Positions 29,547 through 37,228 of a DNA stretch of 64,000 nt are shown here, piece after piece. Made by a program: the position numbers and the translations under genes. Source of the DNA: Limnohabitans sp. Jir72. Its GTDB lineage: Bacteria; Pseudomonadota; Gammaproteobacteria; Burkholderiales; Burkholderiaceae_C. Location of the stretch: positions 32,001-96,000 of the forward strand of contig NZ_NESC01000011.1 of assembly GCF_003063575.1 (NCBI RefSeq), written 5' to 3'. Under the pieces are notes generated by a model. The model was not told the origin of the DNA. It saw nothing but the letters and a program-made list of their open reading frames with translations, and did no database searches. Numbering within the stretch: position 1 is the stretch's first letter; each line of letters begins with the position of its first letter.

Positions 29547-29742
29547 GAATTTAAAGCCTTGCTGCTGAGTTGCTTGAGTTGTTATCGGTGAAATAATTGA
29601 TTCCGTTCATCTGTAAATGTGTGTTGGTATTGAAGTCGGTTGTGAGGAATTTTCTGTTTGGCTGATTTTTGAAAAGGAATTTCAAATGATTGATAAAAAA
29701 CTTAAACAAATAAATTTTCCCCATTTTTCTAAGGTAAAAAAT

Positions 29743-30609
29743 ATGAAATTAAAAAAAATCGCCATCGCTGCGAGCGCCAGTTGTTTTGTTTTGTTGGGAT
29801 ACGCTCAACAAGCGAAACAAGGCGAATCTGTCAACTCGCAAGAGGTCGAGCAACTGAGCAAAGACCTTCAAGCCTTGCTCACGTTCACCAATACGCCACC
29901 GGCATCGTTGAACAAATTCATTGGTGCTCCAGGTACGACTTTTGGAACGCCATCGGCCTATGGTGCATCTCGGGGTCAGGGTTTTGTCGGTGTTTCCGGC
30001 ATTTACGATTTCGATGGCAAAGGCATGGTTGACGGTAATGGCCGAGTAGACGGCTCCGTGGCTGCAGGTGTCGGGTTTGGTGACCCCGTCAAAGCGGTGG
30101 GTGTGGAACTCATGGGCTCGCTCACAAGCGTTAACCCAAGGGATGGCACTTTTGGCGACAGCGGCCAAATAGGTGTCAAGGTGCACCGCTTATTAGACGC
30201 AGCCTCGGGGCTGTCGATCGCGGTGGCCAGCACAGATGTCGCTCGCTGGGGAACTGCCAAATTAAGTCTTAGGAGCACCTATGTGGCCATGACCGGTAAT
30301 TTGCCGATCAAACTCATTGGCAATTACCCGGTCTCGGCCACACTGGGGGCGGGCAATGGCAACTACCGTCCTTTCAGTGCCGTGCAAACGGGTCAAGACA
30401 AGGTGGGCGCGTTTGCGAGCATTGGCACCCAACTGACCGAAAGAACCTCTTTGAGTTTGAGCCACTTGGCGGGCCGTACCAACTTGGGTGTGGGCATCAC
30501 GCCATTTGATGCGCCCATCTCTGTCATGGTGGGTCTGACGGACATTGATGGCCGCAGTGCGGCCGGTCGACAGTTGAACGTCAACGTTGGTTACGCTTTT
30601 AAATTCTGA
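29743..30609 (+). CDS. Exported protein, candidate outer-membrane beta-barrel
   Basis: Unrecognised 288-residue protein. ATG at 29743 is preceded by AAGG at a suitable distance and gives a good signal peptide (MKLKKIAIAASASCFVLLGY, then AQQ). After a Ser/Gln-rich linker come alternating hydrophobic/polar stretches with many Gly and aromatic turns. The chain ends in NVNVGYAFKF, a terminal Phe with alternating pattern, as in BAM-inserted outer-membrane proteins. It follows the synthetase genes and precedes another exported protein. A role in export, or as a surface protein of the polysaccharide/peptide locus, is inference only. An upstream start at 29617 is less likely because it buries the signal peptide. 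Confidence 0.65.
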   Translation: MKLKKIAIAASASCFVLLGYAQQAKQGESVNSQEVEQLSKDLQALLTFTNTPPASLNKFIGAPGTTFGTPSAYGASRGQGFVGVSGIYDFDGKGMVDGNGRVDGSVAAGVGFGDPVKAVGVELMGSLTSVNPRDGTFGDSGQIGVKVHRLLDAASGLSIAVASTDVARWGTAKLSLRSTYVAMTGNLPIKLIGNYPVSATLGAGNGNYRPFSAVQTGQDKVGAFASIGTQLTERTSLSLSHLAGRTNLGVGITPFDAPISVMVGLTDIDGRSAAGRQLNVNVGYAFKF

Positions 30610-30633
30610 TTCAGTATTCGCCGGAGAATTTTC

Positions 30634-31200
30634 ATGAAATTCAAGTCATTTCCTTTGCTGCCTGCTTTGTGCGCAGCTTTTATTGCCATTTCAGCCCATG
30701 CTGGAACCAAGCCCGCCACGATGGGGGGGAGCGCTAGCATGGTGGGTAACATTTTTGTGCCTGTCAGCATCAATCAAAACGTGATACCCGTCGTGAGCAC
30801 GGGCACCAATGCCGTCACGCTTGCGCCTGTTGTGATCAATGCGGTGGCACCCTCGCAAGGTACTTATGCGGTTATTTCGCCAGCCGCAGTCCAGACGCTA
30901 GGGGTGATGTTCGGCCTGACCCCACCCGGCCCGAATTCTGCTGCCGCGGTCAATAACTTTGCGTCGAACATGACCAACATCATGCCGGCGCTCAATTCCG
31001 TTAACGTCAATCTTGGCTCCGGCAGCGCGCCAGTCAATCTGGGGCAATCCATCCAGGCTAGCTTATCGGTGCCCAGTTTGACCAGCGTCTTGAGTGCACT
31101 GCAGTTGACCATCATTGCGATTCAACAAAATCCTGGCAATCCTGCAGTCGTTCAGCTCGCTCGGCAGTTGATTGGAACTTACAAGTTGGTATCCAATTGA
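30634..31200 (+). CDS. Secreted protein of unknown function
   Basis: A 188-residue protein with a clear signal peptide (MKFKSFPLLPALCAAFIAIS, cleavage after AHA). The mature part is low in charge and rich in Val, Ala, Asn, Ser and Pro, with repeated hydrophobic short strands such as VVINAVAPSQGTYAVISPAA. I do not recognise a family. It lies 24 bases after the barrel-like gene on the same strand, so the two are likely co-expressed. GGAGAA just before the ATG may be the ribosome-binding site. Confidence 0.6.
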   Translation: MKFKSFPLLPALCAAFIAISAHAGTKPATMGGSASMVGNIFVPVSINQNVIPVVSTGTNAVTLAPVVINAVAPSQGTYAVISPAAVQTLGVMFGLTPPGPNSAAAVNNFASNMTNIMPALNSVNVNLGSGSAPVNLGQSIQASLSVPSLTSVLSALQLTIIAIQQNPGNPAVVQLARQLIGTYKLVSN

Positions 31201-31283
31201 TTTTTTAATAAGTACTAAAAAATACAATCAATTGATCAGCTGCTAAAGCGGCTGGTTTTCTCGACAGTTTTTGTGTGCACGTG

Positions 31284-31511
31284 ATGGACAAGTTCAAAAC
31301 ACCGAGCTCGGACAATGTTCGATACCGAACAAAGAAAACAGGCCGAGCGGAGTCGGCCCGCTCGCGCAGCAGCAGGCGACGCAAGGACACCAAGTTGGAC
31401 GCAGCCCGTTTGATCGAACTTTTGCGCAGGCACAGCACCTTGACCCTGATGGTCTGCGTGGTGATCATCAGCCTGTTGACGGGCTACGTCGCGATAGAAC
31501 TCGGCGCTTGA
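31284..31511 (+). CDS. Small single-pass membrane protein
   Basis: A 75-residue product from ATG 31284 with a very basic N-terminal half (KKTGRAESARSRSSRRRKD) and one C-terminal hydrophobic helix (LTLMVCVVIISLLTGYVAIE). The charge pattern predicts the N-terminus in the cytoplasm. No family recognised. The start has no strong ribosome-binding site; a GTG nine bases upstream is an alternative. An overlapping frame is Gln/His-rich and looks non-coding. Confidence 0.4.
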   Translation: MDKFKTPSSDNVRYRTKKTGRAESARSRSSRRRKDTKLDAARLIELLRRHSTLTLMVCVVIISLLTGYVAIELGA

Positions 31512-31593
31512 CCCTGTGCCGACACTTTCTTGCTGTGTTCGGTAAAGAACATAATCAATGGGCTCTGACCTGCCATTTCTCTAAAGCCAAGCA

Positions 31594-31968
31594 TTGAAAA
31601 ACACCCGGCTCAAACGACTTGTTTTTTGGACAGCAGCTTGTGTGATCGCTGTGTTGGCTTTGATGCCAGCTCAGCACCTGCAGATGCCACTGTTGGATTG
31701 GTGGGACAAGGCTCAGCACGCCTTGGCATTTGCGGTGCTGATGCTTTTAGGGGTGATGGCATATCCGTTTGCACCTGTTCGCGTGGCGCTGAGCTTGTTG
31801 GTTTTTGGGGTGGCCATTGAGTTGCTTCAGGACCTTTCTGGCTGGCGCAATGGCGATTGGCACGATGTTCTGGCCGATGCTGCCGGTCTGTTTGTGATGT
31901 GGGCGCTTGTGGGTTTGCATCATGAATATCGAGGCGAAGTCGCTTCGAGTTCACCCGATCGCCTTTGA
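31594..31968 (+). CDS. VanZ-like family membrane protein
   Basis: A 124-residue protein with three to four hydrophobic helices. The VanZ-like pattern is present: WWDKAQHALAFAVLMLLG, then VFGVAIELLQDLSGWRNGDWHDVLADAAGLFV, where D-K-x-x-H, E-x-x-Q and D-x-x-A-D are the conserved family residues. Function is poorly defined; members occur with polysaccharide and envelope genes. The start is TTG at 31594, which is uncertain. The 130 bases after it show nothing notable before the ompA leader. Confidence 0.75.
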   Translation: MKNTRLKRLVFWTAACVIAVLALMPAQHLQMPLLDWWDKAQHALAFAVLMLLGVMAYPFAPVRVALSLLVFGVAIELLQDLSGWRNGDWHDVLADAAGLFVMWALVGLHHEYRGEVASSSPDRL

Positions 31969-32098
31969 GTTTTTTAAGCCAAAGTGTTGAACATTCGGCA
32001 GATGAAACGATTGCTTGCAACTTAAGTGTGGCGTATCACATGAACGAGCCGCAGGGCAGGGTAAATTCAAGAGAGTTCACAAAGGAGTAACTACCATC

Positions 32099-32746
32099 AT
32101 GAAAAATGCACACATGACATCCATGGGTATCGCAGCTTGTGCCGTTGCTGTGTTGTTGGCCGGTTGCGCCACTGCAAGCTCTGAGCAAAAAGGAGCGGGT
32201 ACAGGCGCTTTGATTGGCGCTGTGGCAGGGCAGGTGCTTGGGCACGATGCCCGATCTTCGGCCATTGGTGCCGGTTTAGGTGCGCTGGGCGGCTACATCT
32301 GGTCCAAGAACATGGAAGACAAAAAGCGCGCCATGGAGCAGGCTACTGCAGGCACAGGCACCGTGGTCACGCAAACAGCCGATAACCAGCTCAAGTTGAG
32401 CATTCCGAATGACATTTCATTTGCCACCGGGCGTCATGACATTCAGCCTCGCCTGATGCCCATTCTGGACCAGTTTGCGCAAGGCTTGAACCAGCAGCCG
32501 TCGATGGAGGTGCGCATTGTGGGGCACACCGACAACACGGGCAGCGATGCCATCAACAACCCTTTGTCGGTCAACCGTGCACAAAGCGCGCGTGACTATC
32601 TGGCGGGGCGTGGGGTGAGTGTGAACCGCATGGCCATCGATGGTCGTGGCTCGCGTGAGCCGATTGCCGACAACAGCAGCGAAGCCGGCCGTGCGCGCAA
32701 CCGCCGCATTGACATTTTCTTGGCTGAACGCGCTACTGGCCGTTAA
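32099..32746 (+). CDS. OmpA-family lipoprotein with glycine-zipper domain
   Basis: An outer-membrane lipoprotein of 215 residues that anchors to peptidoglycan. The signal peptide ends in a lipobox LLAGC near residue 24. A glycine-zipper region follows (GTGALIGAVAGQVLG, GAGLGALGGYIW), then a C-terminal OmpA domain with ISFATGRHDIQPRL, VGHTDNTGSDAINN, LSVNRAQSARDYL and GRARNRRIDIFL. The Asp and Arg that bind diaminopimelate are in the NRAQSARDYL and NRRI segments. ATG at 32099 has AAAGGAG about ten bases upstream. It is followed by an intrinsic terminator. Confidence 0.93.
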   Translation: MKNAHMTSMGIAACAVAVLLAGCATASSEQKGAGTGALIGAVAGQVLGHDARSSAIGAGLGALGGYIWSKNMEDKKRAMEQATAGTGTVVTQTADNQLKLSIPNDISFATGRHDIQPRLMPILDQFAQGLNQQPSMEVRIVGHTDNTGSDAINNPLSVNRAQSARDYLAGRGVSVNRMAIDGRGSREPIADNSSEAGRARNRRIDIFLAERATGR

Positions 32747-32766
32747 GCCCTCGCGTTGACAGATCC

Positions 32767-32803
32767 AAGGCGTGCCCGCGCAAGCGGGCACGCCTTCTTT
32801 TTG
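32767..32803 (+). terminator. Intrinsic terminator after the OmpA lipoprotein
   Basis: A perfect 13-bp stem, AAGGCGTGCCCGC, with GCAA loop and its complement, followed by CTTTTT. It begins 20 bases past the stop codon. Confidence 0.85.
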
Positions 32804-32825
32804 GGCGATGAGCGATGAGTTGTTT

Positions 32826-32947
32826 TGTAGGAGCCCACCCCGTGGGCGATGAGCTATTTTGTAGGAGCCCACCCCGTGGGCGATGAGCGATGAGCGTTGG
32901 GCATGACACACGCCCTGCAAGGCATCGCCCACGGGGTGGGCTCCTAC
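32826..32947. repeat. Three GTAGGAGCCCACC repeat copies
   Basis: Two forward copies (from 32826 and about 32860) and one inverted copy ending near 32947 fill the gap between the OmpA lipoprotein terminator and the convergent toxin gene. This is the first appearance of the repeat after the 22.8-kb repeat-free stretch. Confidence 0.9.
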
Positions 32948-32980
32948 GACAACAAAAAACGCATGACGATTCGTTGGCAT

Positions 32981-33310
32981 TTACGAGAAAAGCTCTGAGT
33001 GAGTCCCGCTACGCACAAACACCACAAAGCCAGCTTTACCCGAATCATCAAGTCTGTAGATCAGTAGGAAATCACCGCCTACATGGCACTCACGATGGCC
33101 TAGCCAATCGCCCGTCAAGGGATGGTCTAACCACTCGGGGGGTAGCGGCCCATTGTTAGCAACCAGAAGCAACATGGCCTCTTTCAGTCCATTCATGTCG
33201 TACCGACCTGAATGAGAAAGACGCTGCCAATCCTTCTGAAATTCTCTGGTGTAGTCCGAAGCCCGAGGCAGGCTTGTCCGCTTACTTGAGGCTGGCTTTT
33301 TCGAGGTCAT
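32981..33310 (-). CDS. YafQ/RelE-type mRNA interferase toxin
   Basis: A 109-residue toxin of the RelE superfamily that would cleave mRNA on ribosomes. Recognisable parts are YTREFQKDWQRLSHSGRYDM, LPPEWLDHPLTGDWLGHRECHVGGDFLLIYR and a terminal VVFVRSGTHSELF, the typical YafQ layout including the H-x-H/D segment and the late G-T-H-S-E-L-F. The start at 33310 overlaps the upstream antitoxin gene by 29 bases, a standard coupled arrangement. Confidence 0.88.
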   Translation of the reverse strand: MTSKKPASSKRTSLPRASDYTREFQKDWQRLSHSGRYDMNGLKEAMLLLVANNGPLPPEWLDHPLTGDWLGHRECHVGGDFLLIYRLDDSGKAGFVVFVRSGTHSELFS

Positions 33311-33563
33311 TCAACAGCGCGTCAGCAGTTGCAAAACGAGCTTGGCGGCTCTGAACTATCTGATCAGCCTCAGCGATGGCCGCACGACTGGTTTCATTAG
33401 GAGCTTTGAGCGCGAATGGCAGTTCTTTGTCCGCAACGATACGAGTCAGGAACACGCGAACAGCATCTGAAACAGTCAGCCCCATAGAGCTAAGCGTCTC
33501 AGCAGCTTGAGCTTTGATTTTTTCGTCCACCCGAACGTGGACCATTGTGGTGGTAGCAGCCAT
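33282..33563 (-). CDS. RelB/DinJ-family antitoxin
   Basis: A 93-residue ribbon-helix-helix antitoxin. The start MAATTTMVHVRVDEKIKAQA (ATG at 33563) follows a perfect AGGAGG. VRVDEKIKAQAAETLSSMGLTVSDAVRVFL is the DinJ DNA-binding fold, read in two parts, and the C-terminal helix neutralises the toxin downstream. An operator-like palindrome lies just upstream at 33585-33607, consistent with autorepression. Confidence 0.9.
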   Translation of the reverse strand: MAATTTMVHVRVDEKIKAQAAETLSSMGLTVSDAVRVFLTRIVADKELPFALKAPNETSRAAIAEADQIVQSRQARFATADALLNDLEKASLK

Positions 33564-33584
33564 GATTGCCTCCTGAGACAGTGT

Positions 33585-33607
33585 ATTGAGATACATTGTA
33601 ACTCAAT
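33585..33607. promoter_or_regulatory. Operator-like palindrome of the RelB/YafQ pair
   Basis: ATTGAG-ATACATTGTAA-CTCAAT is a 23-base near-perfect palindrome (10 of 11 paired positions). It ends 21 bases upstream of the antitoxin ATG and contains TACAAT on the minus strand, usable as a -10. Binding by the RelB-type antitoxin would repress the pair. Confidence 0.7.
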
Positions 33608-33718
33608 GCGCTGGTTTGACTAGAGCGCGGCCATCATCCATCCTAAGCGCCAAACCATTCCCAAGAAATTCGATATTTTTTGCCAATATTTACGAACTTC
33701 TCACAAACAGACCAAGAC

Positions 33719-34306
33719 TCAGAGGTAGATTTTTTGCAGCAGTTCCAGCAAGGTCTTGCGCTGCGCAGGGGTCAGGCGTGTTGTTTTTTCGATTTCCAGG
33801 TCCGAAGCGGTTTGCTCGGCTTGTTCCATCAGGGCATGCCCCTTGGGGGTGGCATGCAGGCCCACGGCACGGCCATCGTGCGGGTGCGGTTTGCGTTCGA
33901 TCAAGCCGCGAGACTCCAGCGACTGGATCAGCCCCACCAAGTTGGGGGGCAGCAAATTCAGGGCCGCGCACAACTGGCGTGAAGTCACGCCAGGGTTGTG
34001 GTGGATGGTGGTCATCACCGAAAAGTCCACGGGCTTGAGGCCATAAGGGGCCAGGCGCTCCAGAAACAATTCGATGATGCTCAGCGCCGCACGCCGGGCG
34101 TTGTAGCCCATCAGCGATTGCAGGTAGGAGGTGTCCACTTTGTCCACCGCCGCCACATCGCTGCCAGCGGCGGGTTGGGCTACAGCCGATGCACGCGATG
34201 CTTTGGCCGCTGGTGTTTTGGCCGCGCTGGCGCGCACCTTGGCCGCTGGCGCGGCCTTGGGGCCAGCGCTCAAAGTTTTTGAGCGTGAGCGCTGTGTCTC
34301 GCTCAT
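33719..34306 (-). CDS. MarR-family transcriptional regulator
   Basis: A 195-residue winged-helix regulator with an unusually long Ala/Lys-rich N-terminal tail of about 60 residues (like H1 tails) before the MarR domain. The domain reads VDFSVMTTIHHNPGVTSRQLC, NLLPPNLVGLIQSLESRGLIE and RKPHPHDGRAVGLHATPKG, where D-x-R in the wing is conserved. Its start overlaps the acyl-CoA dehydrogenase stop by 4 bases, placing it last in the aromatic operon. MarR proteins of hydroxycinnamate clusters typically respond to the CoA thioester, so it probably regulates this operon. Confidence 0.9.
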   Translation of the reverse strand: MSETQRSRSKTLSAGPKAAPAAKVRASAAKTPAAKASRASAVAQPAAGSDVAAVDKVDTSYLQSLMGYNARRAALSIIELFLERLAPYGLKPVDFSVMTTIHHNPGVTSRQLCAALNLLPPNLVGLIQSLESRGLIERKPHPHDGRAVGLHATPKGHALMEQAEQTASDLEIEKTTRLTPAQRKTLLELLQKIYL

Positions 34307-36030
34307 GCCGCTGCCGCTGCTGCTGTGCACTGCTGCACGATGATGAAGGTGCGCATCTGGAACTCCGGCAGCACCCAGCTGCGCAGCGCTTTGGCCGGGG
34401 CCCGCCAGCGTGCATCGGCGTTGGGGGTGTCGGCATCCACACCCGCTTCGATGCGCAGCCAGGCCCAGTCCATCAGCACCAGCGCCACGGCGCGCAAATA
34501 ATCGTCGGCCACGCGGAAGGCCAGCGCCGCGTCTTGCGGCGCGGTCTTTACGATCTGCTCGGTCACGGCGCGCAGGGTCTCGATGCGGGCTGCGGCTGCC
34601 GTGCTGGCTTGGGCACCTTGCGGCAAGTCGGCCACGATCGTGTCCAGCAGTGCGTTCATGCCGGTGCCGCCATCGGCCAGCACTTTGCGCACCAAGAGGT
34701 CAATCGCCTGGATCTCGTTGGTGCCTTCGTAAATCATGGCCACACGGGCGTCGCGCACGATCTGCTCGATGCCCCATTCGCGCACATAGCCATGGCCGCC
34801 AAACACCTGCAGGCAGTCGCTGCCGCCATGGAAGGCTTGGTGGGTGAACACCGACTTCATGACGGGCGTGACCAGCGCGCACCAGCACTGAGCAGCCGCT
34901 TGGGTGTCTGCGTCCTGGCTGTGCTTGATCAGGTCCAGCTCCAGCGCGGTGCGGTAGGCCAGCACGCGACCGGCATCGACCCAAGCACGCTGCGTGTCCA
35001 AGATGCGGCGCATGGCGGGATGCTCGCCAATCAAATCCGCTTCGCCAGCGCTCTTGCCTTTGCCGGGCGCACGCATCTGGCGGCGCTCTTGCGCATACGC
35101 ATCGGCCTTTTGCCAAGCGGCATCCAGCAGGCCAATGCCTTGCAGGGCCACATGCAGGCGGGCGGCGTTCATCATCACGAACATCGCGCCCAAGCCCTTG
35201 CCGGGCTCGCCCACTATGGAAGAGACCGCTTCGTCAAAGCGCATCACGCAAGTGGGGCTGCCGTGCAGGCCCATCTTTTCCTCGATGCGGTCGCAGTGCA
35301 CGCGGCTGCGCGAGCCGTCGGGGTAAAACTTGGGGACCAAAAACAGCGACAGGCCTTTGGGGCCGGGCGGCGCGTCGGGCAGGCGGGCCAGCACCAGGTG
35401 CACGATGTTGTCGCTCAGGTCGTGCTCACCACCCGAGATGAAAATTTTGGTGCCGCTCACGGCGTAGGTGCCATCGGCCAAGGGCACGGCCTTGGTGCGG
35501 GCCAGGCCCAGGTCAGAGCCCGCATGGGGCTCGGTCAGGCACATGGTGGCCAGCCATTCGCCGGTCGCTACTTTCTCCAGGTACAGCGCTTTGAGCTCGT
35601 CGCTGGCGTGGTGCTTGATGCACTCGTAAGCGCCGTGCAGCAGGCCGGGCGCCATGGTCCAGCCGTGGTTGGCGGCAGACAGCATTTCGTACAGCATGGC
35701 TTCGAGCACGCTGGGCAGGCCTTGACCACCGTCTTGGGTGCTGGAGGCCAGCGCGGGCCAGCCCGATTGCCAGAAGGACCGGTAAGCCGCTTTGAAGCCC
35801 GGCGGCATGGTGACCGCGCCGCCCGCCCATTGCGCACCGATCTCGTCGCCATCGCGGTTGAGCGGGGCGATGACTTCGCCCACAAACTTGCCTGCTTCAT
35901 CGAGCACTTGCTGCATCAGGTCAGCGTCCACCTCGGCAAAGGCGGGCAGGGCTTGCAGTTGGGCGGGTGCGTTCAAAACGCGTGACAACACAAACTGCAT
36001 GTCGTCGGTGCGGGGTTGGTAAGCGTTCAT
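34303..36030 (-). CDS. Acyl-CoA dehydrogenase
   Basis: FAD enzyme of 575 residues that introduces a 2,3 double bond in an acyl-CoA, here probably converting a phenylpropanoyl-CoA to its cinnamoyl form. Start MNAYQPRTDDMQFVLSRVL at 36030. Landmarks: YECIKHHASDELK, EWLATMCLTEPHAGSDLGL, GTKIFISGGEHDL, the FDEAVSSIVGEPGKGL segment and CLQVFGGHGYVREWGIEQIVRD, then IYEGTNEIQAIDLL. The C-terminal extension (PF12806-like) is typical of the larger ~590-residue subclass. A 465-base gap with tandem repeats separates it from the upstream ABC transporter genes. Confidence 0.95.
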   Translation of the reverse strand: MNAYQPRTDDMQFVLSRVLNAPAQLQALPAFAEVDADLMQQVLDEAGKFVGEVIAPLNRDGDEIGAQWAGGAVTMPPGFKAAYRSFWQSGWPALASSTQDGGQGLPSVLEAMLYEMLSAANHGWTMAPGLLHGAYECIKHHASDELKALYLEKVATGEWLATMCLTEPHAGSDLGLARTKAVPLADGTYAVSGTKIFISGGEHDLSDNIVHLVLARLPDAPPGPKGLSLFLVPKFYPDGSRSRVHCDRIEEKMGLHGSPTCVMRFDEAVSSIVGEPGKGLGAMFVMMNAARLHVALQGIGLLDAAWQKADAYAQERRQMRAPGKGKSAGEADLIGEHPAMRRILDTQRAWVDAGRVLAYRTALELDLIKHSQDADTQAAAQCWCALVTPVMKSVFTHQAFHGGSDCLQVFGGHGYVREWGIEQIVRDARVAMIYEGTNEIQAIDLLVRKVLADGGTGMNALLDTIVADLPQGAQASTAAAARIETLRAVTEQIVKTAPQDAALAFRVADDYLRAVALVLMDWAWLRIEAGVDADTPNADARWRAPAKALRSWVLPEFQMRTFIIVQQCTAAAAAA

Positions 36031-36106
36031 AAGGCGTTTCAGGTTGAGCGTTGTGATGGATACAGCCCCTTGAAGTCTTGAGAAACAGACAAGGGATGGA
36101 TTTTTT

Positions 36107-36469
36107 TGTAGGAGCCCGCCCCTGTGGGCGATGGGCGTGGCACACGCCCTGCAAACCATCGCCCACAGGGTGGGCTCCTACTTTAGGAACAAGTAAGGCA
36201 TGGATTTTTGTAGGAACCTACCCCGTTGGCGATGGTCTTTAGGAACAAGTAAGGCATGGATTTTTGTAGGAACCTACCCCTGTGGGCGATGGCCTTTAGG
36301 AACAAGTAAGGCATGGATTTTTGTAGGAGCCCACCCCTGTGGGCGATGGTCTTTAGGAACAAGTACGGCATGGATTTTTTGTAGGAGCCCACCCCTGTGG
36401 GCGATGGTTTGCACGGTGATGATGTGGAGGCCGTGTTCCAGGCCCATCGCCCACAGGGTGGGCTCCTAC
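36107..36469. repeat. Repeat cluster with four-copy 57-bp tandem array
   Basis: An inverted pair of the GTAGGAGCCC repeat (36107-36180) is followed by four tandem units of 56-57 bases starting near 36181, 36237, 36294 and 36351. Each unit has CTTTAGGAACAAGTA(A/C)GGCA plus a forward repeat. A final inverted copy ends at 36469. The first two units carry a variant GTAGGAACCTACCCC. The cluster fills the whole 36031-36495 gap; no gene is seen there. Confidence 0.9.
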
Positions 36470-36495
36470 CCCAAGACATGCACGATGCCCTTCGT

Positions 36496-37227
36496 TCAAC
36501 CTTTCTTAGCAGCACCCAAGTAGGTGTCGATCACACGCGGGTCATTGGCCAGGTCGGCGGCTTTGCCGTGCAGGCCAATCTCGCCCATCTCCAGCACATA
36601 GCCGTCGTCGGCCACGGCCAGCGCGGCGCGGGCGTTTTGCTCGACCAGCACGATGGTCACGCCGGTTTGGCGCAGGGTCTCGATGATCGAAAAGATTTCT
36701 TTGACGATCAGCGGGGCCAGGCCCAAGCTGGGCTCGTCCAGCATCAACAGCGAAGGGCGCGACATCAGCGAGCGGCCCACCGCCAACATTTGGCGTTCAC
36801 CGCCCGAGAGCGTGCCGGCTTCTTGCAGACGGCGTTCTTTCAGGCGCGGGAACAGGTCGAACACATCGTCCAAGCGGCTGCGCCACTGCGCGTTGCCCAG
36901 GCGCATCTGGCGGTAGCCGCCCAGCACCAGGTTGTCTTCCACGCTCATGGTGCCAAACAGCTCGCGTTTTTCGGGCACCAGCGAGATGCCTTGCATCACG
37001 CGCTCTTCGAGCGTCAGCTCGGTGATCGACTGGCCCTCGAATTCGATCTGGCCCTTGGCGGGCAGGATGCCCATCAGGCTGTTCAAGAAGGTGGACTTGC
37101 CCGCACCGTTGGGGCCGATCACGGTGATCACGCTGCCCTTGTTGGCTTGCAGGCTCAGGCCGTGCAGCACTTCGGCTTTGCCGTAGCCCGCACGCAGGTC
37201 GGTGACTTTGAGAAGAGGGGTCGCCAT
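36496..37227 (-). CDS. livF: Branched-chain/aromatic ABC transporter ATPase (LivF type)
   Basis: Second ATPase subunit of a HAAT-family importer, 243 residues from MATPLLKVTDLRAGYGKAEV at 37227. Walker A GPNGAGKST, signature LSGGERQML, Walker B LLMLDEPSLGL and switch His region IVLVEQNA are intact. The stop and start in this operon nearly touch (one base from the permease-ATPase gene). The cargo is probably an aromatic acid given the operon, as for other Liv-like systems of aromatic degraders; that is inference. Confidence 0.93.
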   Translation of the reverse strand: MATPLLKVTDLRAGYGKAEVLHGLSLQANKGSVITVIGPNGAGKSTFLNSLMGILPAKGQIEFEGQSITELTLEERVMQGISLVPEKRELFGTMSVEDNLVLGGYRQMRLGNAQWRSRLDDVFDLFPRLKERRLQEAGTLSGGERQMLAVGRSLMSRPSLLMLDEPSLGLAPLIVKEIFSIIETLRQTGVTIVLVEQNARAALAVADDGYVLEMGEIGLHGKAADLANDPRVIDTYLGAAKKG

Positions 37228-37228
37228 G

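Noticed and set aside
31271..31597. 108-residue frame overlapping the small membrane protein gene
   Set aside because: Gln/His/Arg-rich shadow composition without motif; the alternative frame has a clean membrane helix.
34189..35985. Plus-strand open frame of nearly 600 codons
   Set aside because: Antisense to an acyl-CoA dehydrogenase with intact motifs; composition typical of shadow frames.
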